Positions 9,068 to 17,718 of a stretch of 52,161 bases of DNA are shown here, piece after piece. The notes beneath the pieces are model-generated. The model worked only from the letters and a program-made list of their open reading frames with translations, had not been told where the DNA came from and made no database searches. A program made the position numbers and the translations under genes. The DNA is taken from contig JAPPOG010000002.1 of NCBI GenBank assembly GCA_028818225.1, positions 1-52,161 of the forward strand, in the 5' to 3' direction. How positions within the stretch are numbered: position 1 is the stretch's first letter; each line of letters opens with the position of its first letter. Source of the stretch: Gammaproteobacteria bacterium (GTDB lineage Bacteria; Pseudomonadota; Gammaproteobacteria; Pseudomonadales; Pseudohongiellaceae).

Positions 9068-9847
9068 TTAGATTACCCACTCCACATTGTCGGCAAACAA
9101 ATCCTTGTAAGGATCCAGATTCTCGGTTTCTTCTCCAACCAAAATCATATTTCCCTTTCCCATTGGGATAACAACACCATTAAAGCGATCATCGCGAAAG
9201 CGGTACTCGACACTTACCGGGCTGTTGTTGATGACAAAGACGCTGACCGCTCCCCGGCTTCCCTGCAATATAAGGTGGGCACTTTGAAATGCAGGGATTA
9301 TTTCACAAGGTTTGGCAACGCGCACTGGCATGCTTCTCATAAAGTCATTGCTTAAAAACTGAGTCCCAGCGTTAGCCAATATCTGGGAAACATTTGCCGC
9401 GTTCACAATCTCGAAGTTATTACCTTCACCGCGGGAGAAAGCATTTATTTCTTCAAAATCTATGTAAAGGTGATCCAGCACATTATCGCCGAGAGCAATA
9501 TCCTGCACCGAGGGGCCAGAGTTAAACACGATGGAAAACGTAACCCCAATGGCTAGCAGAAATGTTGCCGCTGCAGCGTAATAGTGGAAGTAGCTTGAGT
9601 TTGCGGACTCTCTCTGGATTAGTTCTTCTCCACTAATTCCTGCACTTGCCGGAATCTTGAGAAGTTTATCTTGCAGATCAGCAGGCACGCTTATCGCCGT
9701 TACTGCATTGCTAACGTCAGTATCCAATTCCTGAGCCTGATCAAGAATTTTCTGATAGTCAGGGTTGTCACTGGCAGCATCCAGCAATTCTTGCTCTGGA
9801 GACTGCGGGTTAGCGTAAACCCGTCGCCGAAATTCTATTTCATCCAT
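9068..9847 (-). CDS. DUF3379-type membrane anti-sigma factor
   Basis: 259 residues. The N-terminal cytoplasmic part is acidic, including SPEQELLDAASDNPDY and DKLLKIP. A single membrane segment follows at about residues 88-108 (YYAAAATFLLAIGVTFSIVF), then a periplasmic domain with two FV/VINNSPVSVEYRF-like strands. This layout and sequence resemble DUF3379 proteins, which are encoded directly after ECF sigma factors and are thought to hold them at the membrane. It lies 30 bp downstream of the sigma factor gene at 9878-10408, so a sigma/anti-sigma pair is a firm inference. The signal it senses is unknown. Confidence 0.78.
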   Translation of the reverse strand: MDEIEFRRRVYANPQSPEQELLDAASDNPDYQKILDQAQELDTDVSNAVTAISVPADLQDKLLKIPASAGISGEELIQRESANSSYFHYYAAAATFLLAIGVTFSIVFNSGPSVQDIALGDNVLDHLYIDFEEINAFSRGEGNNFEIVNAANVSQILANAGTQFLSNDFMRSMPVRVAKPCEIIPAFQSAHLILQGSRGAVSVFVINNSPVSVEYRFRDDRFNGVVIPMGKGNMILVGEETENLDPYKDLFADNVEWVI

Positions 9848-9877
9848 TTTTAATAACTCTCAGTCTTTTGATTCTTG

Positions 9878-10408
9878 TTATTCATCAATATCGTCCGAGT
9901 CCAGACCAAATTCCTGTTTTAATTTGCTCCGGGCCCGAAACAGTCGAGTCATGACTGTATTGTTGTTTAAGTCCAAGATACCGGCAATTTCTTTGCCGCT
10001 AAACCCACCTATGACTTGCAGCAACAATGGTTCTCGATAATCACTATCGAGTCGATTGATCGCGTTGTGCAGTAATTGGCGATCCATCCTGAAGTCTGGC
10101 TCATTCTCGCCGCTTGCGGCGATAGATTGGCCCTCTATATCAACCAACTCCGGTCGGTAGCGTTCGTAAAGTCTGGCATTCTCGCGTCGTGGGATAGTAA
10201 ATAACCGGGCTTTAGCTGCCTTATCATTCTGCAGGCTATCCAGGGATCTCCAGGCTCGAAGAAAGGTTTCCTGAACCAGATCCTCAGCCAGAGCCTGACT
10301 CTTGCATAGCCAATACGCGTAGCGGTAAACGTCCTGATAAAGCGCCGCAACCAGCGACTCGTAGCGCTGCTGCTTGTTCTTACCGTCTATGACCGGGCTA
10401 TCGCTCAT
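9878..10408 (-). CDS. ECF-type RNA polymerase sigma factor
   Basis: 176 residues. Region 2 contains YRYAYWLCKSQALAEDLVQE followed by TFLRAWRSLDSL. Region 4 contains YREPLLLQVIGGFSGKEIA, a helix-turn-helix, then NNTVMTRLFRARSKLK. This is the two-domain ECF (RpoE-like) architecture. The LFTIPRRENARLYERYRPE linker is typical of the ECF group paired with DUF3379 anti-sigma factors. It is transcribed with that gene downstream and is divergent from dapB. The start is ATG 10406-10408; no good ribosome binding site precedes it. Such sigma factors usually drive their own operon; I could not confirm a matching promoter in the 245-bp gap before dapB. Confidence 0.92.
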   Translation of the reverse strand: MSDSPVIDGKNKQQRYESLVAALYQDVYRYAYWLCKSQALAEDLVQETFLRAWRSLDSLQNDKAAKARLFTIPRRENARLYERYRPELVDIEGQSIAASGENEPDFRMDRQLLHNAINRLDSDYREPLLLQVIGGFSGKEIAGILDLNNNTVMTRLFRARSKLKQEFGLDSDDIDE

Positions 10409-10653
10409 AAGTTTTCAGGCTGAATAAAAAAAGACGAGTTGTAGTCTCGGGCGATAAATGCCAGGCATAATGCGCTGTTGGTTGATTCCCACGGGGCAGA
10501 GAGTTTGCACAAATTGCACTCCAGCATCAAGTGCAGCCATGGTTTGTCCCCAGGGACAGGGATCTTGAAGCAGAATTTCAGAAATACAAAGAGTGAGTTC
10601 TGGAATTCATTCTGCCCCTGTATACTTGCCCACATTACTATTGGTGGGTTTAG

Positions 10654-11460
10654 ATGATTAGAGTAGCAATTGCCGGCGCTGCCGGGCGCATGGGCAGAAC
10701 CCTGGTGGAGGCAGTTAGCAGGAGCGACGCTGATATCGGGGTTTCTGTCGCAACAGTGCTGGCTGACGATCCCTGCTTGAATGTTGACTCTGGCTTGCTG
10801 GCCATGGGGGTAAGCAACGGAGTATTAACGGTATGCGAACTCAGCGGCCAGGCCGATCAGTTCGATGTGCTAATCGACTTCACCGAACCAGCAGCGACTC
10901 TGTCCCATTTGGCTTTTTGTCAGCAGCACTCAAAAGCCATGGTGATTGGCACAACCGGGCTCAGCGATGAAGAGCAACAGCAAATTGAAAATGCTGGCGC
11001 TTCTATCCCAATCGTTTTCGCACCAAATATGAGCGTAGGTGTGAATCTCTGCCTCAATTTACTCGATCAGGCTGCGCGGGTGCTTGGAGATGAAGTTGAT
11101 ATAGAAATTACCGAAGCCCATCACCGCTTTAAAAAAGATGCTCCATCTGGCACCGCCCTTAAGATGGGTGAAGTTATCGCGGACTCCTTGGGTCGTGACC
11201 TGAATAAAGTAGCTGTTTATGGTCGAGAGGGTATTGGCGAGGAACGCCAGCGCTCAACCATTGGATTCTCTACCATCAGGGCAGGGGACATAGTCGGGGA
11301 TCACACCGTGACCTTCGCCAGTCTCGGTGAACGGGTGGAAATCACACATAAGGCCAGTAGCCGAATGACATTCGCCAATGGGGCTGTAAGGGCGGCCACT
11401 TGGATTTCCAATAAGCCGCCAGCTGTTTATTCCATGCAGGAAGTCCTTGATCTGAAATAA
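10654..11460 (+). CDS. dapB: 4-hydroxy-tetrahydrodipicolinate reductase (DapB)
   Basis: NAD(P)H-dependent reductase of the diaminopimelate/lysine pathway, supplying peptidoglycan precursor. The N-terminal Rossmann motif is [12 protein letters not shown]. The family signature [19 protein letters not shown] carries the catalytic His-His and Lys. DKAV-type loops and [18 protein letters not shown] complete the C-terminal domain. Length (268 aa) is standard. It precedes carAB, as in Pseudomonas, but dnaK-dnaJ, which usually lie upstream, are replaced by the sigma/anti-sigma pair on the opposite strand. The 200 bp after it hold the carA regulatory region described separately. Confidence 0.97.
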   Translation: MIRVAIAGAAGRMGRTLVEAVSRSDADIGVSVATVLADDPCLNVDSGLLAMGVSNGVLTVCELSGQADQFDVLIDFTEPAATLSHLAFCQQHSKAMVIGTTGLSDEEQQQIENAGASIPIVFAPNMSVGVNLCLNLLDQAARVLGDEVDIEITEAHHRFKKDAPSGTALKMGEVIADSLGRDLNKVAVYGREGIGEERQRSTIGFSTIRAGDIVGDHTVTFASLGERVEITHKASSRMTFANGAVRAATWISNKPPAVYSMQEVLDLK

Positions 11461-11497
11461 CGACAGACTTTTTTCAAAAAATTAGTCTATAAAAGTA

Positions 11498-11560
11498 CAG
11501 CATTCATAGACAAGAGCGGACCATTTTCTATACAATGCCCGCTCAGTATGTCGAATGCTG
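11498..11560. promoter_or_regulatory. Concentric inverted repeats around the carA promoter
   Basis: Outer perfect arms CAGCATTC (11498-11505) and GAATGCTG (11553-11560) and inner perfect arms GAGCGG (11514-11519) and CCGCTC (11539-11544) share the same centre, 11529, inside the candidate -10 box. Each outer arm is exactly 8 bp from the inner arm. A further pair, GTCTAT (11485-11490) and ATAGAC (11506-11511), overlaps the left side. The symmetry suggests an operator or a cruciform-forming site; the binding protein is unknown. Confidence 0.5.
11507..11536 (+). promoter_or_regulatory. Sigma-70 promoter candidate for carAB
   Basis: TAGACA (11507-11512, one mismatch to TTGACA) and TACAAT (11531-11536), with an 18-bp spacer. 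TATACA at 11529 with a 16-bp spacer is the alternative -10. The start point would be near 11542-11544, giving a leader of about 120 nt before carA that contains the short ORF and terminator described next. Confidence 0.55.
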
Positions 11561-11628
11561 AAAACCAATTTTGCAAAGAATTTTTAAAAAGCGGAGTGAA
11601 GAATTTTCTTCATTCCGCTTTTTTTTGA
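11548..11628 (+). CDS. Putative carAB leader peptide (26 codons)
   Basis: An ATG at 11548 opens a 26-codon frame (MSNAENQFCKEFLKSG at its start) that runs through two U tracts (11568-11571 and 11580-11585). It crosses the whole terminator hairpin and stops at TGA 11626-11628, just at the end of the terminator. This is the layout of the E. coli pyrBI leader, where coupled translation into the hairpin relieves termination when UTP is low. carAB makes carbamoyl phosphate for pyrimidines and arginine, so the same logic would fit. The ATG would lie only about 5 nt from the predicted transcript start and has no Shine-Dalgarno, so translation is uncertain. Confidence 0.42.
   Translation: MSNAENQFCKEFLKSGVKNFLHSAFF
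11586..11626 (+). terminator. Intrinsic terminator/attenuator before carA
   Basis: Stem GCGGAGTGAAGAA (11591-11603) pairs with TTCTTCATTCCGC (11606-11618) with one G-U pair. It is flanked by A5 upstream and followed by a T8 run (11619-11626). It lies 36 bp before carA and downstream of the candidate carA promoter, so it can either end dapB transcription or act as an attenuator of carAB. Confidence 0.85.
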
Positions 11629-11661
11629 TGCGCAAAAGAAAGAGAAGAATTAGGAGTGAGA

Positions 11662-12837
11662 GTGGCCGGATTAGCAGTACTGGCGTTAGAAGATGGCAGC
11701 ATTTTTAAAGGTGCTGCAATTGGAGCTGAAGGCAGTTCCACTGGGGAAGTAGTTTTTAATACATCGATGACGGGGTATCAGGAAATCCTCACCGACCCGT
11801 CCTACGCACAACAGATCGTAACCTTAACCTATCCTCATATTGGTAATACTGGTACCAACGAGGAAGATAATGAATCCGAAAAAGTCTGGGCTTCGGGATT
11901 GGTCATTCGTGACCTTCCTTTGCTTGCCAGCAATTGGCGTAATCAGCAGACTCTCGATGACTTCTTAAAGCAGCGTAACGTAGTCGCTATCGCTGAACTG
12001 GATACGCGCAGACTTACCCGCTTACTGAGAGACAAGGGTTCCTTAAACGGTTGCTTGCTATCTGGCGAAGCATTGCAATCCGGTGGCGAAGAAAAAGCCA
12101 TAGAGCTTGCCAGGCAGTTCCCGGGGCTCAAGGGCATGGACCTGGCTAAGGCTGTAACTGTTAGCGAGTCCTATACATGGAACCAGGCTGAATGGGATAT
12201 AAAAGAAGGTTATCTGGCCCCGGTCGATTCCCGCTTCAATGTTGTAGCTTATGATTTTGGGGTGAAGCGAAACATCCTGCGCATGCTGGCAGCGCGGGGT
12301 TGTAAAGTGACGGTTGTTCCTGCGGAGACTCCTGCTGCAGAAGTATTGGCCGTGGCCCCCGAAGGAATTTTTCTCTCCAATGGACCGGGAGACCCGGAGC
12401 CTTGCGATTACGCAATCGCAGCAATCAAGGAATTTCTGGATCAAGGGATTCCGCTGTTTGGGATCTGTCTTGGTTATCAGCTACTCGCGCTAGCTTCTGG
12501 CGCTAACACCATAAAGATGCAGTTGGGTCATCACGGAGCCAATCATCCTGTTCAAAATCTTCACAATGGTACGGTATTAATCACCAGTCAAAACCATGGC
12601 TTTGCAGTCGATGGCGAGACACTTCCGGATAATCTGGAAGCTACCCATAAATCCCTGTTCGATGGTTCCTTGCAGGGTGTTGAACGCACCGATAAACCTG
12701 CATTCGGATTCCAGGGTCATCCGGAAGCAAGCCCTGGACCACATGATGTCGCCCCTTTGTTCGATCATTTTATTGAACTAATGGAACAGCAATCCGATGG
12801 GTTGAGCAATTCGGCCCAAGTAGCAGCGAGTAGTTAA
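11662..12837 (+). CDS. carA: Carbamoyl-phosphate synthase small subunit (CarA)
   Basis: Glutaminase subunit that supplies ammonia to CarB for carbamoyl phosphate, shared by pyrimidine and arginine synthesis. The N-terminal CPSase domain begins [13 protein letters not shown] and is followed by a class I glutamine amidotransferase domain. Its nucleophile is Cys in FGICLGYQ (residue 269) and the His-Glu pair is in [14 protein letters not shown]. Start: GTG 11662 has AGGAG (11652-11656) 5 bp upstream; GTG 11656 is in frame but overlaps that site. The gene ends 2 bp before carB, so the subunits are translationally linked. Confidence 0.97.
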   Translation: MAGLAVLALEDGSIFKGAAIGAEGSSTGEVVFNTSMTGYQEILTDPSYAQQIVTLTYPHIGNTGTNEEDNESEKVWASGLVIRDLPLLASNWRNQQTLDDFLKQRNVVAIAELDTRRLTRLLRDKGSLNGCLLSGEALQSGGEEKAIELARQFPGLKGMDLAKAVTVSESYTWNQAEWDIKEGYLAPVDSRFNVVAYDFGVKRNILRMLAARGCKVTVVPAETPAAEVLAVAPEGIFLSNGPGDPEPCDYAIAAIKEFLDQGIPLFGICLGYQLLALASGANTIKMQLGHHGANHPVQNLHNGTVLITSQNHGFAVDGETLPDNLEATHKSLFDGSLQGVERTDKPAFGFQGHPEASPGPHDVAPLFDHFIELMEQQSDGLSNSAQVAASS

Positions 12838-12839
12838 GC

Positions 12840-15800
12840 ATGCCGAGAAGAACAGACATAAACTCCATTCTTATTTTGGGAGCAGGCCCGATTGTCATTG
12901 GCCAGGCCTGTGAATTTGATTATTCAGGTGCCCAGGCATGCCAGGCATTAAAAGAAGAAGGCTATCGAGTCATCCTGGTTAACTCAAATCCTGCCACCAT
13001 CATGACCGACCCGTCCATGGCAGATGCCACCTACATCGAACCGGTAAAATGGCGCATTGTCGAAAAAATTATCCAAAAAGAAAAACCTGATGCCATTTTG
13101 CCAACTATGGGCGGGCAAACTGCACTCAATTGTGCCCTTGACTTAAATCGTCATGGTGTCTTGGATAAATACAATGTGGAGTTGATTGGTGCGAGCTGTG
13201 AAGCTATCGATAAGGCGGAAGATCGTGAGTTATTCGATAATGCGATGATTTCGATTGGCCTCGAGACTCCTCGCCATGGCATGGCTCACAACATGGAACA
13301 GGCTCACCAAGCTCTCGAGGAAATCGGCTTCCCTTGCATAATACGCCCTTCTTTCACTTTGGGTGGTAGCGGAGGAGGTATTGCCTATAACAAGGAAGAG
13401 TTCGATGAGATTTGTGCCCGCGGCCTGGAGTTATCCCCAACCACCGAATTATTAATCGATGAATCTTTAATCGGTTGGAAAGAATTCGAGCTGGAAGTTG
13501 TTCGAGACAAGAACGATAACTGCATCATCGTTTGTTCAATTGAAAATTTTGATGCCATGGGTGTGCATACCGGTGACTCGATTACAGTAGCTCCTGCCCA
13601 GACCCTTACCGACAAGGAATATCAAATTCTGCGAAATGCAGCGATCGCTGTGTTGAGGGAGATCGGAGTTGAAACGGGTGGATCAAACGTTCAATTCGCA
13701 GTAAATCCTGCCGATGGTCGCCTGGTAATTATTGAGATGAATCCCCGGGTATCTCGATCATCGGCACTGGCATCGAAGGCCACCGGGTTTCCCATCGCGC
13801 GAGTCGCCGCCAAGCTTGCCATCGGCTTTACCCTGGATGAGTTGCGCAACGAAATCACCGGCGGAGTGACACCGGCATCTTTTGAGCCAACAATTGATTA
13901 TGTAGTCACCAAGATCCCCCGCTTCACTTTCGAAAAGTTTGCCGAAGCGAATGACCGTATTACCACACAGATGAAGTCGGTCGGTGAGGTAATGGCAATC
14001 GGTCGTACTTTCCAGGAATCCATGCAGAAAGCATTGCGTGGCCTGGAAGTCGGTATGTGCGGCTTTGATCCGATTCTCGACAGTGGACTTTCAAATGCGA
14101 AAGAAGTGCTTACCCGAGAATTAACCGAGCCTGGCGCACAGCGCATCAGGTATGTGGCCGATGCTTTCCGACAGGATTGGTCTATCAACACCATCTATGA
14201 TCTATCCGGTATCGATCCCTGGTTCCTGGTACAAATCGAAGACATTGTTAAAGATGAGCGGGCACTTTCTGAAACCAGTCTCGCTGCAATTGATCAGACC
14301 TACTTTTTAAGCTTAAAGCGCAAAGGATTTTCAGATAAAAGAATATCGCAGCTACTTGGCATAACAGAACTGGAAGTTCAACAAGCAAGACAGGCGATGG
14401 GCATACGCCCCGTTTTCAAACGAGTCGATACTTGTGCTGCCGAGTTTGTTTCTTCTACTGCTTATATGTATTCCACTTACGAAGAGGAATGTGAGGCGGA
14501 ACCTACCAACAATAAAAAGATAATGGTACTGGGCGGGGGGCCAAATCGAATTGGCCAGGGTATCGAGTTTGACTATTGCTGTGTGCATGCTGCGCTGGCT
14601 ATGCGGGAAGACGGTTTCGAAACAATTATGGTGAACTGTAACCCGGAAACTGTTTCCACGGATTACAATATTTCCGACAGGCTTTATTTTGAGCCACTCA
14701 CATTTGAGGATGTCATTGAAATAGCTGAGCTGGAAAAGCCTGCGGGCGTCATCGTGCAGTTTGGCGGACAGACTCCTCTCAACCTGGTTAAGCGTCTCGA
14801 GCAGGCAGGAGTACCGGTAATAGGCACGCCACCAGATGCGATTGATCGAGCGGAAGACCGTGAACGCTTTCAGCAACTCATAGAGAAACTGGATCTTAAA
14901 CAGCCTCCCAATTGCACGGTCCGGAGTGTCGAAGAGAGCATTGAGCAGGCAGAGAAGATTTCCTATCCCCTGGTTGTAAGACCATCGTGGGTATTGGGTG
15001 GACGCGCTATGGAGATCGTTTACAACGAGGAGGAGCTCAAGCGCTACATGCGGGAAGCGGTGATGGTCTCCAATGAAAGCCCTGTCTTGCTGGACTATTT
15101 TCTCAGTTCTGCAATAGAAGTCGATGTGGATGTAGTGAGTGATGGCGAACAAGTTGTTGTTGGTGCAATCATGCAGCACATCGAACAAGCAGGTATTCAT
15201 TCCGGGGATTCAGCTTGTTCTTTGCCTCCCTATAACTTGCCAGAAGATGTGCAGAATACTATTCGCGACCAGGTAACAAGACTCGCTTTAGAGCTTGGCG
15301 TTGTCGGATTAATGAATACCCAATTGGCTTACCAGGATGGTGAAATTTATGTGATCGAAGTGAATCCTCGAGCGTCGCGTACAGTTCCCTTTGTTTCTAA
15401 ATGCATTGGGCATTCTCTAGCAAAGGTCGCCGCTCGTTGCATGATTGGTAAATCATTGGCCGAACAGGAGTTTACTGAAGAGATAATTCCGAAAACCTTT
15501 GCGGTTAAAGAAGCCGTTTTTCCATTTAACAAATTCCCCGGGGTAGATCCGATTCTTGGGCCGGAAATGAAATCAACGGGGGAAGTAATGGGTGTAGGTG
15601 AAACCTTTGCCGAAGCCTATGCTAAAGCCCAGATGGGTGCCGGAGACGTCATTGAAACCAGTGGTAATGCCTTTATCAGCGTGCGTGATCGCGATAAGGG
15701 TGATGTGATCGAAGTAGCCCAGCGCCTGAGCGCCCTCGGCTATTCACTGGTCGCAACTCACGGCACGGCTAAGGTCATAGAGGAGGCTGGTTTGCCGGTT

Positions 15801-16058
15801 ACCGGTGTTAACAAGGTCGCGGAAGGTAGACCTCACATAGTCGATATGCTAAAAAATGATGAGATTCAGGTAGTGTTTAATACAACCGAAGGGAAGCAAG
15901 CTATTGCAGATTCCTCAATGATTCGACGTACGGCGTTAAGACATGATGTTTACTGTACAACGACAATTGCCGGTGCCCTGGCGGTTTGTGATGCGGTGGA
16001 GTTTGGCAATAACATGTCGGTCTATACTATTCAGCAGCTTCATGCTGATTTGCATTAA
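12840..16058 (+). CDS. carB: Carbamoyl-phosphate synthase large subunit (CarB)
   Basis: 1072 residues, full length. Two homologous ATP-grasp halves are visible: the first begins at [20 protein letters not shown] and the second at [20 protein letters not shown] near residue 560. Each half has its NP(A/E)T and MNPR/NPRASR motifs. The C-terminal MGS-like allosteric domain (from about residue 935, [19 protein letters not shown]) normally binds UMP and ornithine. With CarA it makes carbamoyl phosphate from bicarbonate, glutamine and two ATP. The frame is intact and nothing is unusual. Confidence 0.98.
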   Translation: MPRRTDINSILILGAGPIVIGQACEFDYSGAQACQALKEEGYRVILVNSNPATIMTDPSMADATYIEPVKWRIVEKIIQKEKPDAILPTMGGQTALNCALDLNRHGVLDKYNVELIGASCEAIDKAEDRELFDNAMISIGLETPRHGMAHNMEQAHQALEEIGFPCIIRPSFTLGGSGGGIAYNKEEFDEICARGLELSPTTELLIDESLIGWKEFELEVVRDKNDNCIIVCSIENFDAMGVHTGDSITVAPAQTLTDKEYQILRNAAIAVLREIGVETGGSNVQFAVNPADGRLVIIEMNPRVSRSSALASKATGFPIARVAAKLAIGFTLDELRNEITGGVTPASFEPTIDYVVTKIPRFTFEKFAEANDRITTQMKSVGEVMAIGRTFQESMQKALRGLEVGMCGFDPILDSGLSNAKEVLTRELTEPGAQRIRYVADAFRQDWSINTIYDLSGIDPWFLVQIEDIVKDERALSETSLAAIDQTYFLSLKRKGFSDKRISQLLGITELEVQQARQAMGIRPVFKRVDTCAAEFVSSTAYMYSTYEEECEAEPTNNKKIMVLGGGPNRIGQGIEFDYCCVHAALAMREDGFETIMVNCNPETVSTDYNISDRLYFEPLTFEDVIEIAELEKPAGVIVQFGGQTPLNLVKRLEQAGVPVIGTPPDAIDRAEDRERFQQLIEKLDLKQPPNCTVRSVEESIEQAEKISYPLVVRPSWVLGGRAMEIVYNEEELKRYMREAVMVSNESPVLLDYFLSSAIEVDVDVVSDGEQVVVGAIMQHIEQAGIHSGDSACSLPPYNLPEDVQNTIRDQVTRLALELGVVGLMNTQLAYQDGEIYVIEVNPRASRTVPFVSKCIGHSLAKVAARCMIGKSLAEQEFTEEIIPKTFAVKEAVFPFNKFPGVDPILGPEMKSTGEVMGVGETFAEAYAKAQMGAGDVIETSGNAFISVRDRDKGDVIEVAQRLSALGYSLVATHGTAKVIEEAGLPVTGVNKVAEGRPHIVDMLKNDEIQVVFNTTEGKQAIADSSMIRRTALRHDVYCTTTIAGALAVCDAVEFGNNMSVYTIQQLHADLH

Positions 16059-16110
16059 ACCCTCCCAGCAAAAACGAATAAAACTGAACTAGTTATGTCG
16101 TGATGTGATT

Positions 16111-16587
16111 ATGGCCAAAGTTCCTATGACAGTTATTGGTGCAGAAAAACTCCGCACCGAGCTTACTGAACTTAAATCGGTACAGCGACCTAAAATATCC
16201 AAAGCGATTGCCGAAGCGCGAGAGCATGGAGATTTAAGAGAGAATGCTGAATACCATGCTGCCCGAGAACAGCAAAGTTTCTGCGAAGGGAGAATCACAG
16301 AGATCGAATCAAAACTAGCGGAATCAGAAATTATCGACATTACGAAGATAGAGCCCACCGGGCGGGTAATTTTTGGAACTACCGTCACTCTGTTTAATCT
16401 GGACTCGGATGAATCGGCTACCTATCAGATAGTGGGAGAAGACGAAGCCGACGTACCGGCAGGAAAAATTTCAGTGGTTTCGCCCATTGCACGTGCGGTT
16501 ATGGGTAAATCCGAAGGGGAAGAGATTACGGTAAAAGCCCCGGCTGGTGATATAGACTACGAGATCGAATCAGTCGAACATCTCTAG
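16111..16587 (+). CDS. greA: Transcript cleavage/elongation factor GreA
   Basis: Rescues backtracked RNA polymerase by stimulating transcript cleavage through the secondary channel. The N-terminal coiled coil carries the conserved [17 protein letters not shown] tip segment with its acidic residues. The C-terminal FKBP-like domain ends [16 protein letters not shown] use ATG 16111 ([14 protein letters not shown]), which matches the E. coli N-terminus; a GTG at 16105 is also in frame. 158 aa is the family norm. It is convergent with yhbY, and the two stop codons share the palindrome CTAG, so the genes overlap by 4 bp. Confidence 0.96.
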   Translation: MAKVPMTVIGAEKLRTELTELKSVQRPKISKAIAEAREHGDLRENAEYHAAREQQSFCEGRITEIESKLAESEIIDITKIEPTGRVIFGTTVTLFNLDSDESATYQIVGEDEADVPAGKISVVSPIARAVMGKSEGEEITVKAPAGDIDYEIESVEHL

Positions 16588-16895
16588 GTGAGTTTGCGCA
16601 GCAGGTTTGAAAGTTGAGGATCAGGTTTCTTGGCGGCGCGATAAATAAGAATTATGTGTCCAATGCTTTGAATGCATTCGGCATTAAATTCATCGCAGAT
16701 TTCTGCAATTAATTCTTTCTTGGCTTCGCGGGTTGAAGTAAGAATTTTTACTTTAATCAATTCGTGGTCAGTCAAAGCACGGTCAATTTCTGCTTTGATA
16801 TTATCCGTTAAACCTTTTTGTGCAATGATGACCACTGGTTTTAAATTGTGACCAATCGTTCTGAATTTTTTCTTGTCGCCGTTACTAATCGACAT
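16584..16895 (-). CDS. yhbY: CRM-domain ribosome assembly protein (YhbY)
   Basis: A single CRM RNA-binding domain of 103 residues. The GxxG-like loop lies in [18 protein letters not shown], followed by the helix [20 protein letters not shown] and the final strand [11 protein letters not shown]. coli YhbY associates with the pre-50S particle and this copy is expected to do the same. ATG 16895 is preferred to an in-frame GTG at 16904 by comparison with the usual N-terminus. It lies divergent from rlmE (61 bp gap), another 23S rRNA maturation gene, the conserved gammaproteobacterial arrangement. Confidence 0.93.
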   Translation of the reverse strand: MSISNGDKKKFRTIGHNLKPVVIIAQKGLTDNIKAEIDRALTDHELIKVKILTSTREAKKELIAEICDEFNAECIQSIGHIILIYRAAKKPDPQLSNLLRKLT

Positions 16896-16956
16896 TGTTT
16901 TCACTCGTGATAAAAAGGTTGCGGATTCTAGCAGCTAATCCGGTATTAGATAAGTC

Positions 16957-17580
16957 ATGGCCAGATCCAAAAGTAGCAAGCAATGGTTAAAAGAGCATTT
17001 TGATGATGAGTACGTCAAACGCAGCCAGGAGGATGGTTATCGATCAAGAGCAAGCTACAAACTTTTAGAGCTTCAGCAAAAAGATCGATTCATCAAACCT
17101 GGCATGACGGTAGTGGATCTCGGCGCTGCGCCCGGCGGTTGGTCGCAAGTAGCGGCCGAGATCGTTGGCGATCGTGGGAAAATCATTGCCAGTGATATTC
17201 TGGCGATGGACAGTATCGCCGGCGTGGAATTCCTGCAGGGAGATTTTACCGAAGCACAAGTCTTTCAATCCCTGCTGGAGAAAATCAATACAGGCGCTGA
17301 TTTGGTGCTCTCTGACATGGCGCCAAATATGAGCGGAATGAAAGATATCGACCAGCCCCGGGCCATGTACCTGGCGGAACTGGCCCTGGACATGGCGAGA
17401 TCTATTCTTAATCCCGGAGCGTATACTCTAATTAAGGCGTTTCAGGGGGAAGGATTCGAGTCTTTCCAAAGTGAAATGAAGCAGAGCTTCAATGCTGTAA
17501 AAGCCAGAAAACCACAGGCTTCCAGAGCTAGATCCCGGGAAATCTACCTTCTGGGGACAGGTTTTACCGGGGATTCCTGA
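16957..17580 (+). CDS. rlmE: 23S rRNA 2'-O-methyltransferase (RlmE/FtsJ)
   Basis: Methylates U2552 of 23S rRNA in the peptidyl transferase A-loop. The SAM site is [15 protein letters not shown]. The catalytic K-D-K-E set is visible as Lys in RASYKLLEL, Asp in [12 protein letters not shown], Lys in [11 protein letters not shown] and Glu in SREIYLLG. Length 207 aa is typical. It is followed after about 140 bp by ftsH, the same order as in E. coli. The gap contains no terminator I can see, so ftsH may be partly co-transcribed. Confidence 0.97.
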   Translation: MARSKSSKQWLKEHFDDEYVKRSQEDGYRSRASYKLLELQQKDRFIKPGMTVVDLGAAPGGWSQVAAEIVGDRGKIIASDILAMDSIAGVEFLQGDFTEAQVFQSLLEKINTGADLVLSDMAPNMSGMKDIDQPRAMYLAELALDMARSILNPGAYTLIKAFQGEGFESFQSEMKQSFNAVKARKPQASRARSREIYLLGTGFTGDS

Positions 17581-17718
17581 ATTTTCGTGCAAAATTCCCT
17601 GTAAACATTAGAATTGAACCATTGGTTTTACTGAATTTTGACCCAATATTAACCGCAAGAAAGTACCAAATTTTGCGCCTTTGCGGCCTTTTGTAGATAG
17701 TCTCTTGGAGATAAGCCT

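Noticed and set aside
10405..10635. 76-codon minus-strand frame between the sigma factor and dapB
   Set aside because: It occupies the promoter gap, has no recognisable motifs or ribosome binding site, and overlaps the sigma factor start.
14352..15200. 282-codon minus-strand frame inside carB
   Set aside because: A shadow of the carB coding sequence; residue composition (many Cys, His, Arg, Leu) and lack of motifs are typical of antisense frames.
17640..17718. TTGACC before ftsH considered as a promoter -35 box
   Set aside because: No acceptable -10 box at 16-18 bp and no heat-shock sigma-32 pattern could be defended.
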